From the NCBI GenBank assembly GCA_963556145.1, contig OY744468.1:2294001-2358000 (forward strand): a DNA stretch of 64,000 nt, in the 5' to 3' direction. The translations under genes were made by a program, and so were the position numbers. This DNA comes from Hygrocybe punicea (taxonomy: Eukaryota > Basidiomycota > Agaricomycetes > Agaricales > Hygrophoraceae). The stretch's first letter is position 1. Each line of letters opens with the position of its first letter. This document shows positions 45,067 through 55,424 of this stretch, piece by piece. Below the pieces are notes generated by a model, which made no database searches, was not told the DNA's origin, and worked only from the letters and a program-made list of their open reading frames with translations.

Positions 45067-46454
45067 ATGTCCCAAGTCTACGACAACTTCCTCGCTTTCG
45101 TCGAAAGCATCGAATCCGATGTCCGGGCGGACTACGAAGAGGCCGTCAACGCGGTCACCGTGTTTCATAGCGACGACCTCGTAACAATGGTGGACGGCAA
45201 CGAGGGGATGGCCCAACAATGGTTAAGCGGCCGCAAGAAGGCGCTGGTGAGTTTCCTTATTGACTACGCGTGTCCTAAGATAGCTCATGTCGTCCCGCCA
45301 GCGTGCTTACAATGGAATCGTCGCGGAACTCCGAGCTGGTGGTACGAGGCCAGTAACGCCACCGTTATGGGCCGACCGCCAATCGTACGCCAACGATGTC
45401 GAAGAGTGGCTGAAAGAAGCGGCGGACCGGGAGAGGCAGGAACAGGAAGAAGCCAGACGGCGGGCGGATGAAGAAGCGGCTACGCGGGAAGAGGAGGCCA
45501 GACGGATGGCAGAGGCAAATGCACGAGCGGAGGCGGAGAAAAGGCGAAAGGCGGCAGAGGAAAGGCGAGAGCGGCTTAGAATAGAACAACACGAGCAGCA
45601 CTGGCATCAAGAAGCGGACCGGGTTGAAAGGGATGGAGCCGCGTATCGGCGGCGGCTCAGCGAAGAACGGCGAGCTGAAGCAAACGCGGGTGAACCAAGG
45701 ACTGAGTCGAATCCGGAAGGGGAAGCCGCAGTTGAGCCAGAGGAAGGCCCCGTCGACCCGGCACCAGAGACACCGGCCGATGTAGAAGACGTAGATACGC
45801 CGGGCGTAGAGACCGGAGACCTGGCTGGTACGACGGTGAGTTCATGTGTCGGTTCCTTTGTTCTTTAGTCACTGATCCTGGTAATAGTTCACCGGGCCGT
45901 TTCCCCTACAACCCTGCACCAACTGCGTCAAGGCGCAAGAGGCGTGTCGAGGCGTCACGGGCTACGTGTGCGAACGATGCCGGAGGCTGAAGAAGAGATG
46001 TACTAATGCTACACACCGGACGGGCGGGGGTCGGCGCAAGGTGGATACCAGAAAGGGCAAAGAGGTCGCGGTCGGCACGAGGAAGCCGTTGTCATTCACG
46101 ACGAAGCCCATCCGCAGTAGGCCTGCCCGGGCCTCAATGAGCAAACCGCGGGTCGAGGACGTGGAGTCGGTCGAGGACGATGACGAAGACGAGGATGAGT
46201 CGGAGGAAGAGCGGCCGACGAAAAGGCTTAGGACGGCCTTGGCAGCGAACCCGTTCGTTTTGACGATGGAGAATTACGAGCAAGTGTCGGCGCGGCTAGC
46301 GGTCCTTACGGAGGAGCTGGGAGCCCTGGGCACCAATGTCAACCGTCACCTCGTCCACTTCGGTCAAGAGTTCCAGCGGCTTCGCGTCGATCTCGAACGG
46401 TCGACCTCAAGGTTGGCGATGTTGAAGCGGGATTACGAGACTGGCCGCCTGTAA
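45067..46454 (+). CDS. Antisense Zn(II)2Cys6 coiled-coil protein, element B
   Basis: Exons 45067-45246, 45302-45835 and 45888-46454: same structure and length (426 residues) as in element A, with a handful of substitutions. All splice ends and the six cluster cysteines are kept (CTNCVKAQEAC, CERCRRLKKRC). Acceptor 2 changed from CAG to TAG and is still valid. The reading frame is intact although the pol gene of the same element has a nonsense codon, a 2-bp deletion and an insertion. The palindromic element ends 2 bp before the ATG and has displaced the native 5' leader. Confidence 0.82.
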
Positions 46455-46659
46455 AATATATATATAAAAATAACGAGCCCGTTGTATATAAAAAATATAT
46501 CGTGTATATAAAAGACGTGTCAGCTTGTTCACCCAGCTAAGGAAAGCCGATCGGCTCCCGAAGACATAGGACTATTCGCATCATTCGTCATATCGTTGGA
46601 AAACTAAGAGGAACTAAATAAAATGGGGGTATAACGTGGACAGAATATAAATGAAATGC

Positions 46660-47971
46660 TTAATCGTCGTCGGGTGAGGAGTCTATGGAGGGCGGGTACG
46701 TCGGATCATCAAGATCGTTTGAATCGGTATCGTCGGCATCGGGGTATTGTAAGAAGTCGTCCAACGGTATCGATATTTTTGAGCGGGCGTGGTAGGGTAC
46801 GACTCGGAAAGCGGCAAATCGAGATTTAGAAACCGCACCGTCGAGTTCGGCGAGTATGTAGGATCCGCCTTCTGTTTTCCTGACGACAACCATGGGTCCA
46901 AAGTACCGCGGTTTTGCTTTACGATCGAGAGACATTTCGATACGTGAATTTCGGACGAGAACGAGGTTACCGGGTTCGAAGTCGTAAACTTTGATCGTGT
47001 TGGCGTATTTCTGCTCGAATTGCCGGGCGGACGCGAGCCGAGATTTGGTAAGCTTTTCTTTGACCCGATCGAGGTCGGCTTCTCGTTTACGAAGTTGTCG
47101 GGCGCGGATGACTATGAGGTCGGTTGTAGACATCGTATCTTGCGTCGGAACCATGTACATAGCTTCGGCAAAATCGAATGGAAACAGCGGTTCTACTCTG
47201 TGTGCGATGTAGTAGGACGAGTATCTGAGGCTTTTGTGTCGTGACCCGTTCGGCCCAAAATACGGAGTGGGTTACGGTGTGCCATTTCTTTTCATCTCCG
47301 TCACAACTTTTCATAATGGCCTCCCGGACATCTAGGTGGCGACGCTCAACGGGTCCGTTCGCTTGTGAGTTATAGGGCGAAATGCGGATGTGGCGGATAC
47401 CGTAGCGGGAGGCGAGATAGTCGAGCGCTTCTACGAACGGCTTGCCGTTGTCGGTAACGATTTCTTCGAGAGCGCCCCAACGGCATAAGATGTCTTCGAA
47501 CAAGAACGTGCCGATGGTGGAGCCGGTCTCGCGGCGTAACATGCGGAACTCAGGGTAGGCGGACAGGGAGCAACGGGCTTGGACGATGTATCGATAGCCG
47601 CCGGATCGTGGCATAAACATTGTGTCGACATACGCTTTACGAAATAGTGAGGCCGGTGTAGCGACGGTGGGCGGAATGTGATGATAACGCATTTGCCGTA
47701 CTTGGCACTGATGGCAAGACTGGACGTACCACTTAACGTCGTGGTCGAGGTGCGGCCACCAGAAACGATCGAGTAGCCGAGCGCGGACGGAGAATATACC
47801 TTTGTGGCCGAGAGAGTCGTGAGCGTCTTTGAGTAACTGAAGCCGGCGGTCGGGCGGTATGACGAGTTTGTGTTTTCCGTGACGGTCTTTACGCCAAAGC
47901 TTGTTATCGGTGACGAAGAATTCAAGGGCGTATCGTAAGAACAGACGGTATTCTTCGTCCGTGAAGTTCGC
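46660..47971 (-). pseudogene. pol: Pol of element B, C-terminal part (broken)
   Basis: Contains the integrase core and GPY/F end as in A. A 2-bp deletion near 47236-47240 (ttttgtgtcgtg versus ttttgtgtgtcgtg in A) shifts the frame after ERVTTQK, so the last about 165 residues are out of frame. At 47971 it is interrupted by element C; the remainder continues from 57778. Confidence 0.88.
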
Positions 47972-48766
47972 TGTAGAGGGTCCTCGACCCTCTGAGGCCG
48001 TAACATCGATATCTAGCGAATCCGCTCGAACCCGACGTCTCTAGCAATCTACGTTCGAACCCGACGCAACCCGACGCAACCCGATGCATACCGACTAGCA
48101 CGGCCGCTCACGTACCTGGACGGTCTATCTCCTAAACTCACGGAACTTCAAATATCGAAGATAGATCTCATCGGACTGGGATCCCGACATCGGACTTGCC
48201 TTATTCACGCCTAGCGTCTCCCTTATGGGGATATAGTAAAGTATATTGCATCTTTTACGGTTTTTTATATCTTCCACCCATTTTCCCTGTCATCGTCGCC
48301 TCGCAACGCTCTTCCTACTTCCCCATTTTTATTCTCCTTTGTCTCCTCTCATCGGCCGAGGACTCTCGTCCGAATCTAGGTACACAAATTTGTAGTATAA
48401 AAACGGTGCCCAAGCGCCGTCTCAGAATAAGAAACCAGTTCCCCCATTTCCTCTCTCTGAGAATTAAGTCTCTCAGTAAATTCCATCGCACACATTGCTC
48501 GTCGGATTCCTCGACGCCCTCCCCGTCGTTCTACCGCCTTTATCTCTACGTTACTCGTCACCCGACACCCGACCCGCCGTACCCGACATCGTCGGCCTCG
48601 TCGGCTTCGATCGGTCTCCATAGATCTCAGTAGTTTACTCGGCGGCTTCTTACTTTTTATATCCTATTATCTTACTGAAGCTTGTTAGACTATTCCTAGT
48701 CACTTCTACGCTGACCCCTCAGGCTTAGGATCATTATTCCGCAGCCACCCCGACCTCGCCTTTACA
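47972..48766 (+). repeat. Element C 5' LTR
   Basis: 795 bp, TGTAGAGGG...CCTTTACA, with the terminal hairpin near its left end. Confidence 0.92.
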
Positions 48767-48802
48767 TCTGGAGCCCACCGCGAGGAATAGTCTAGCACCA
48801 CC

Positions 48803-49312
48803 ATAGCTTCCTCTTCCCGTATCCCTCCCTCTGACCGTCGTCTTCGAGATCTTCCTCGAAGAACTCTTCAACAAGAACTCTCTTTAGCCGCCTTCGACCC
48901 GACAATCGACGACGACTTCTTCCAGCTAGTACCCGACCACCTCGCTCGACATAACAATCTCCCGCTCGTCTCAGGATCAAACACCCCCCTATATCTTTCA
49001 TCCGACAGTCTCGAATCGGTCGATATACCGATAATTACCATTACACCCGACTCATCCGATCTCAGTTCGACACCCGCATCGCCTACGTCCCCGACTTCGA
49101 CCTCGTTAGAACCCCCGTCCACGTCTTCGCTCTCGACATCGAAAACTCCGTCATCGTCATCGTCTCCGTCTTCGCTCTCGACATCGAAAACTCCGTCATC
49201 GACATCGTCCCCGTCTTCGTCTTCGTCCACGCCGTCATCGCCCACGTTACCCGACCCGCTCATCGTACACCCGACAACCGCTTCATCGACATTTCAGCTT
49301 CTTCCACCCACA
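48803..49312 (+). other. ATG-less open frame in phase with gag, element C
   Basis: From the ATA at 48803 (context caccaccATAg) the gag frame is open for 170 codons up to the first ATG at 49313, encoding a Ser/Pro/Thr-rich segment (for example DDDFFQLVPDHLARHNNLPL). The same is true in A and B. It is preceded in frame by TAG. Either a near-cognate AUA start or an unseen splice could make an N-terminally extended Gag. Confidence 0.5.
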
Positions 49313-51568
49313 ATGACTTCGACCTCTGGATCTTCGACCGCTCCCCACGTTACCGCTCCCCATGTTACTCCACGACAAATGCCCGCTCGCGGTCACTCCA
49401 CGGCCCCGACCTTCGACGGGAACCCGCTCAATTTAAACCGCTTCTTCGAAGAAGTCGAGATACTTGCTGCCGATGCCGCTCTCGACGACGCAGGACGCAT
49501 CAAGCATAGTCTGCGCTACGCGTCGCTTAGCGACTACGAGCTTTGGGCAAGTTTACCTAGCGCGACCGGCGTCGATTATGCCGCATTCAAAAAGAGCGTA
49601 CTCGTGCTATACCCGGGTACGGAAGACGATCACCGGTACACTATGGCGGATCTCGACCGTCTTACCCACACCCAAACCGCTTACGGTATCCGTACCCGCG
49701 CCGAACTTGGCGAATATTACCGCGAGTTCATCCGGATCTCGGGATTCCTCTTAGACAAGGGTCGAATCTCTCCCCGAGAACGCAACATCGCGTACGAGAA
49801 CGGCTTCCATGTCGAGCTTAAAAAGGACATCAAAACCCGTCTGCAGTACCAAAAGCCGAACCATTTCCATAGCGACCCTTACGACTTCCAAGACTTCCAC
49901 AATTGCGCCCACTTCTTGCTGGCCGGAACCGCGGCCGAACCGTCCACCGTCTCTCGTCTCTCGTCAACGTCGCCTGCCGCCATCCGGTACTCGACTCCAA
50001 TGGAACCCGCCACCCGCTACCCGCCACCCGCTCGCTATGACCCGGTCATTCCTAAAGCGGAACCGGTCGAACCTAACGTATCCGACCTATTTCGTCTCGT
50101 TTCGCAACAACTCGCCGTCCTCACGCAAGCCCTCACCGAACGCAACAACCCCCCAAAGCCGTGTGCAAATAGGGCTGAGCCGACCACCGCGGGACAGGGT
50201 TTCACCAATTTCAACTGCCTCTTTTGCGACGACCCGTTCCATCGTATACGCGATTGTCCTATTTGCGAGCAGTACACTCGAGACGGGATATGCCGCAAGA
50301 ACGAGCACGGCCGCATCGTGTTGCCTAACGGAATGTATCTTCCAAAGGCTATCGTCGGCAAAAATATGAGGGAACGCTTCGACGCGTGGCACGCACAGAA
50401 CCCCGGCAACCGCGCTCCCCCTGCCCGCAACCCCACAGAACCGTTCCAACGCGACCCGCCGCCTCACGTCAAAGCTAACTTCGTCTCCGCCGTCGAAGTA
50501 CCCACCTACGAACCAGAGGTCACCACCGAGTACGCCGACATCTTTCAGTCCACGACGTCCGACATCGACGACGACAACGAACAAATTAAGGTTCTGGAAG
50601 CCGAAGTGCAGCGGCTTCGTAAACGGGTTAGATTCGACGGTGTAGAGATCCCATCAAAGGCGAAAGGCAAGTCTAGAGAAACGTTTCCCAATCTGCCCAC
50701 CACTTCCACGTCTGTCCCCGCCGCGAAACCCGCCGAGAAAACGACCAGACCTATCAACGAGCAGCCGATCACCATAGTCCCCCCTTCGAACACGCGGCCG
50801 ACCGAGCCGACCGCCCTTGTACCGCGCACTCCCCAGAACCTTCCCGCATCGCACCCCCAATACCGCTACCAAGCCCCCATCGAAGATCCCGGTATCGCCA
50901 AGTCCGTCATCGACCGCGCGCTCGATTCTCAAGTCTGCATTTCGCAGCGAGAACTTTTAGCCATGTCGTCCGACGCCCGCCGTCACATGAAGGACCTCAC
51001 TACGTCGAAAAAGGTCACCGCCGAGAGTAACAACGTCGAGGTCTTCCACTTTCACGCACCCGAAATCCCCACTCGCGCCTGTCAACACTGTCAGGAAAAC
51101 GTCCCGCTCGTCGTCGGCCGCGACTCAGTCCCTCTCCGTGCGGTCTACCCGCTCATCAACGGCAAATTCGTATTCGAGTGCGTCCTCGACAACGGTTCCA
51201 TGATCATCGGCATGCGGCGCGATATTTGGGAGAAACTCGGTTACGGTCTCCAAAATATGAAGATGCGGATGCAGTCGGCAAATAAAAGCGACAACGACAC
51301 CCTCGGCCGGATCGCCAACCTAAAATTCACCTTCGGCGACGTCGATCTTTTCCTCCAAGTCCAAGTCGTCGACGACGCCCCCTACGAGATCCTCATCGGC
51401 CGCCCGTTCTTCACGCTTTCCGAGGCTCTTACGAAGGATTATAAAAACGGAGAACAACAGGTCACGATCACGGATCCAAACACCGGCGCCGTCGTCACCT
51501 TGCCCACCATCGAGCACAACCAAAAGAACCGACGAGAGCGGTCCGACACCGGAAAGCCGGATTTTTAG
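49313..51568 (+). CDS. gag: Gag-protease polyprotein, element C
   Basis: 751 codons, near-identical to element A. Zinc knuckle CLFCDDPFHRIRDC at residues 302-315; the retropepsin-like motif VLDNGSMIIG has its Asp at about residue 626 and the partner ILIGRPFF further on. It ends GKPDF-TAG. The end overlaps the pol frame for about 120 nt, and the last sense codons form gat ttt tag, where slipping one base back reads ttt tta gaa into pol. Confidence 0.9.
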   Translation: MTSTSGSSTAPHVTAPHVTPRQMPARGHSTAPTFDGNPLNLNRFFEEVEILAADAALDDAGRIKHSLRYASLSDYELWASLPSATGVDYAAFKKSVLVLYPGTEDDHRYTMADLDRLTHTQTAYGIRTRAELGEYYREFIRISGFLLDKGRISPRERNIAYENGFHVELKKDIKTRLQYQKPNHFHSDPYDFQDFHNCAHFLLAGTAAEPSTVSRLSSTSPAAIRYSTPMEPATRYPPPARYDPVIPKAEPVEPNVSDLFRLVSQQLAVLTQALTERNNPPKPCANRAEPTTAGQGFTNFNCLFCDDPFHRIRDCPICEQYTRDGICRKNEHGRIVLPNGMYLPKAIVGKNMRERFDAWHAQNPGNRAPPARNPTEPFQRDPPPHVKANFVSAVEVPTYEPEVTTEYADIFQSTTSDIDDDNEQIKVLEAEVQRLRKRVRFDGVEIPSKAKGKSRETFPNLPTTSTSVPAAKPAEKTTRPINEQPITIVPPSNTRPTEPTALVPRTPQNLPASHPQYRYQAPIEDPGIAKSVIDRALDSQVCISQRELLAMSSDARRHMKDLTTSKKVTAESNNVEVFHFHAPEIPTRACQHCQENVPLVVGRDSVPLRAVYPLINGKFVFECVLDNGSMIIGMRRDIWEKLGYGLQNMKMRMQSANKSDNDTLGRIANLKFTFGDVDLFLQVQVVDDAPYEILIGRPFFTLSEALTKDYKNGEQQVTITDPNTGAVVTLPTIEHNQKNRRERSDTGKPDF
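51558..51568 (+). promoter_or_regulatory. Candidate -1 frameshift site at gag stop
   Basis: Five T residues directly before the stop (gatttttag) allow the P-site Phe tRNA to re-pair after a -1 slip while a stop codon occupies the A site. Pol lies in the -1 frame. The site is unchanged in A and B. Confidence 0.45.
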
Positions 51569-54500
51569 AAGTCGAGGACCCGGAGATACCTCTCGGAAAG
51601 GACGCACCGGGAGATGAGAAGCCGCCACTCGAAAGCGACCACACCTATACCACGAACTATGCTTCCCTTTTGCCGTTTCCCCTAGAAGAGGACTTATGTT
51701 TTTCTATCGATTTAGATTTCTCTTCGTCTCAGCCCCAGACTGCCGCCCAGTACATTTCATTGTTGACCGATGTACAAAATCAGCTACGTACTACCGATAC
51801 CCTTTCTTCGTCTTGTTCCGTCTCCGCTCCTGCGTCACATATTTCCTCTTCGAATATTTGTAACAAAGCCTCTACTGAACACGCTACTTATATCTCGTAT
51901 ACCACCCCCCCTACCAGGGACCTAAAAGGAGTCGTTACCAAGAAAAAGTATAAGAAGATAGCCGATCGTATCCGCCCAATTTCTACCACTCTCCCCGACG
52001 AATACCGCATCATACGCGAGATCACCGGCGACCCGCTAGCCGATTTACCCACGCTCCCGACTCACCCGCCCGACTTTACACCCGGCACCCGCTATACCCA
52101 GGAACGACACGACGCGATGCCGATGAACCCGGATGGATTCCTTTGGCCTGAGGAAGAAAAACTCGGCCACCATATCATCAAAACGCAAGAAGCCGCCTTC
52201 GCCTGGAACGAATCCGAGAAAGGCCAGTTCAATACGGACTACTTCCCGCCGATCCACATTCCCACCGTACCGCACGACCCGTGGGTCCATCGCAATATCC
52301 CAATCCCACCCGGCATCCTTAACGAAGTCATCGGCATCATCAAAGACAAAATTAACGCCGGTACCTATGAACCCTCGAATTCGTCATATCGCTCCCGCTG
52401 GTTTTGCGTTTTGAAAAAGGACGGGAAGTCTCTTCGAATCGTCCACGATCTACAGCCGCTTAACGCCGTCACTATCCGCGATCCCGCCGTACCGCCCATG
52501 ACCGAGCACTTGGCCGAGGCCTTTGGCGGCCACTCTTGCTACGCTTCCTTCGACCTCTTCGTCTCTTTCGACCAACGCCTCGTCCACCCCTCGTCTCGTG
52601 ACTATATGACCTTTCAGTCTCCACTCGGAACGCTTCGACTTACGCGGATTGCTATGGGATACACAAATTCCCCGCAGATCTTACACGGTGACTCTACGTA
52701 CATCCTCCGTGACGAAATCCCTCATCTTGCCGTTCCGTATATGGACGATATTCCCGTCAAAGGGCCTCCAACCCGCTACGAGCAACCCGACGGTACCTAC
52801 GAGACTATACCCGAGAACCCGGCAATCCGACGTTTCATTTGGGAACACTTCCAAGGTGTCAACCGCGTCATCCAGCGTTTCCGCTATGTCGGCGGTACCT
52901 TCAACGGCAAAAAACTCGAGTTGTGTCGACCCTCAGTCATCGTTGTTGGCCACCGATGCACATACGAAGGAAGAGTAGCCGACGACTCCAAAGTACAGAA
53001 GATTCGCGATTGGCCACTGCCGACCAACCTCACCGAAGTTCGCGCCTTTCTCGGTATCTGCGGCGTCTTGCGTATTTTTATCAAGGACTTCTCGCTTCAC
53101 TCCCGACCCCTCGTCCGCCTTACCCGCAAAGGTATACCCTTCGAATTTGGTGAAGAAGAAGAGACCGCCGTCGACTACCTCAAAAACGCCGTCATTACGT
53201 CGCCAGCGCTGCGCGCTATCGACTACACGCGTGAATGGGAAGTGATTCTCGCCGTCGATTCATCCGTTCTTGGAGTCGGCTTCGTTCTTATGCAAATCCG
53301 CGCCGACGGAAAGCGCTATCCGAATCGCTTTGGTTCAATATCGTGGAACGAACGCGAAGCCCGATACTCTCAGTCCAAGCTCGAGCTTTACGGTCTCTTC
53401 AGGGCCCTCCGCGCCTATCGGATTTTCATTATCGGCGTCCGCAACCTCACCGTTGAAGTCGACGCGAAGTACATAAAAGGGATGCTCAACAACCCCGACA
53501 TTCAGCCCAATGCAACGATCAACCGATGGATAGCCGGCGTGCTCTTATTTGACTTTAGACTCGTTCACGTACCCGCTTCCGCACACGGTGCACCCGACGG
53601 ACTCTCCCGACGTCCCCGCGCTGCAGAAGACCCCGAGGAGATCAACGACTCCGACGATTGGCTCGACCACTCCTACGGTTTCTTTATGGAAGTCGTCAAC
53701 TACCGACCCGTCCCCATACCGTCTAAGCCGATTGCCGTATGCGGCCGCTGCCGTGCCACAGCCGACCGACTCCAAAAATTACCGGCCGTCCTCGTCTACA
53801 CAAATCAGGAAGCCGTTTCTGACATACCGCGATCCGATAAAGCCCGCGCGGCCGACGTTCGTCTTGCCCTCGTCGAGACTTGGTTACGAGATCTAACCCG
53901 ACCCGCGAACTTCACGGACGAAGAATACCGTCTGTTCTTACGATACGCCCTTGAATTCTTCGTCACCGATAACAAGCTTTGGCGCAAAGACCGTCACGGA
54001 AAACACAAACTCGTCATACCGCCCGACCGCCGGCTTCAGTTACTCAAAGACGCTCACGACTCTCTCGGCCACAAAGGTATATTCTCCGTCCGCGCTCGGC
54101 TACTCGACCGTTTCTGGTGGCCGCACCTCGACCACGACGTCAAGTGGTACGTCCAGTCTTGCCATCAGTGCCAAGTACGGCAAATGCGTTATCATCACAT
54201 TCCGCCCACCGTCGCTACACCGGCCTCGCTATTTCGTAAAGCGTATGTCGACACAATGTTTATGCCACGATCCGGCGGTTATCGATACATCGTCCAAGCC
54301 CGTTGCTCCCTGTCCGCCTACCCTGAGTTCCGCATGTTACGCCGCGAGACCGGCTCCACCATCGGCACGTTCTTGTTCGAAGACATCTTATGCCGTTGGG
54401 GCGCTCTCGAAGAAATCGTCACCGACAACGGCAAGCCGTTCGTAGAAGCGCTCGACTATCTTGCCTCCCGCTACGGTATCCGCCACATCCGCATTTCGCC

Positions 54501-55218
54501 CTATAACTCACAAGCGAACGGACCCGTTGAGCGTCGCCACCTAGATGTCCGGGAGGCCATTATGAAAAGTTGTGACGGAGATGAAAAGAAATGGCACACC
54601 GTAACCCACTCCGTATTTTGGGCCGAACGGGTCACGACACACAAAAGCCTCGGATACTCGTCCTACTACATCGCACACGGAGTAGAACCGCTTTTTCCAT
54701 TCGATTTTGCCGAAGCTACGTACATGGTTCCGACGCAAGATACGATGTCTACGACTGACCTTATAGTCATCCGCGCCCGACAACTTCGTAAACGAGAAGC
54801 CGACCTCGATCGGGTCAAAGAAAAGCTTACCAAATCTCGGCTCGCGTCCGCCCGGCAATTTGAGCAGAAATACGCCAACACGATCAAAGTTTACGACTTC
54901 GAACCCGGTAACCTCGTTCTCGTCCGAAATTCACGTATCGAAATGTCTCTCGATCGTAAAGCAAAACCGCGGTACTTTGGACCCATGGTTGTCGTCAGGA
55001 AAACAGAAGGCGGATCCTACATACTCACCGAACTCGACGGTGCGGTTTCTAAATCTCGATTTGCCGCTTTCCGAGTCGTACCCTACCACGCCCGCTCAAA
55101 AATATCGATACCGTTGGACGACTTCTTACAATACCCCGATGCCGACGATACCGATTCAAACGATCTTGATGATCCGACGTACCCGCCCTCCATAGACTCC
55201 TCACCCGACGACGATTAA
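51568..55218 (+). CDS. pol: Pol polyprotein (RT-RNase H-integrase), element C
   Basis: Open from 51445 (overlapping gag in the -1 frame) to 55218. Counting from the Leu codon at 51670: RT catalytic YMDD at 357-360; integrase zinc domain from His 796 (HDSLGHKG ... CHQCQVRQ); integrase acidic residues at about D861, D919 and E954; GPY/F-like YFGPMVVV near the C-terminus. RT box A reads FDLFVSFDQR. No chromodomain. It differs from element A's pol by only a few residues, so both copies derive from one recent source. Confidence 0.93.
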   Translation, partial: EVEDPEIPLGKDAPGDEKPPLESDHTYTTNYASLLPFPLEEDLCFSIDLDFSSSQPQTAAQYISLLTDVQNQLRTTDTLSSSCSVSAPASHISSSNICNKASTEHATYISYTTPPTRDLKGVVTKKKYKKIADRIRPISTTLPDEYRIIREITGDPLADLPTLPTHPPDFTPGTRYTQERHDAMPMNPDGFLWPEEEKLGHHIIKTQEAAFAWNESEKGQFNTDYFPPIHIPTVPHDPWVHRNIPIPPGILNEVIGIIKDKINAGTYEPSNSSYRSRWFCVLKKDGKSLRIVHDLQPLNAVTIRDPAVPPMTEHLAEAFGGHSCYASFDLFVSFDQRLVHPSSRDYMTFQSPLGTLRLTRIAMGYTNSPQILHGDSTYILRDEIPHLAVPYMDDIPVKGPPTRYEQPDGTYETIPENPAIRRFIWEHFQGVNRVIQRFRYVGGTFNGKKLELCRPSVIVVGHRCTYEGRVADDSKVQKIRDWPLPTNLTEVRAFLGICGVLRIFIKDFSLHSRPLVRLTRKGIPFEFGEEEETAVDYLKNAVITSPALRAIDYTREWEVILAVDSSVLGVGFVLMQIRADGKRYPNRFGSISWNEREARYSQSKLELYGLFRALRAYRIFIIGVRNLTVEVDAKYIKGMLNNPDIQPNATINRWIAGVLLFDFRLVHVPASAHGAPDGLSRRPRAAEDPEEINDSDDWLDHSYGFFMEVVNYRPVPIPSKPIAVCGRCRATADRLQKLPAVLVYTNQEAVSDIPRSDKARAADVRLALVETWLRDLTRPANFTDEEYRLFLRYALEFFVTDNKLWRKDRHGKHKLVIPPDRRLQLLKDAHDSLGHKGIFSVRARLLDRFWWPHLDHDVKWYVQSCHQCQVRQMRYHHIPPTVATPASLFRKAYVDTMFMPRSGGYRYIVQARCSLSAYPEFRMLRRETGSTIGTFLFEDILCRWGALEEIVTDNGKPFVEALDYLASRYGIRHIRISPYNSQANGPVERRHLDVREAIMKSCDGDEKKWHTVTHSVFWAERVTTHKSLGYSSYYIAHGVEPLFPFDFAEATYMVPTQDTMSTTDLIVIRARQLRKREADLDRVKEKLTKSRLASARQFEQKYANTIKVYDFEPGNLVLVRNSRIEMSLDRKAKPRYFGPMVVVRKTEGGSYILTELDGAVSKSRFAAFRVVPYHARSKISIPLDDFLQYPDADDTDSNDLDDPTYPPSIDSSPDDD

Positions 55219-55424
55219 GCATTTCATTTATATTCTGTCCACGTTATACCCCCATTTTATTTAGTTCCTCTTAGTTTTCCAACGATATGACGAATGATGC
55301 GAATAGTCCTATGTCTTCGGGAGCCGATCGGCTTTCCTTAGCTGGGTGAACAAGCTGACACGTCTTTTATATACACGATATATTTTTTTATATACAACGG
55401 GCTCGTTATTTTTATATATATATT

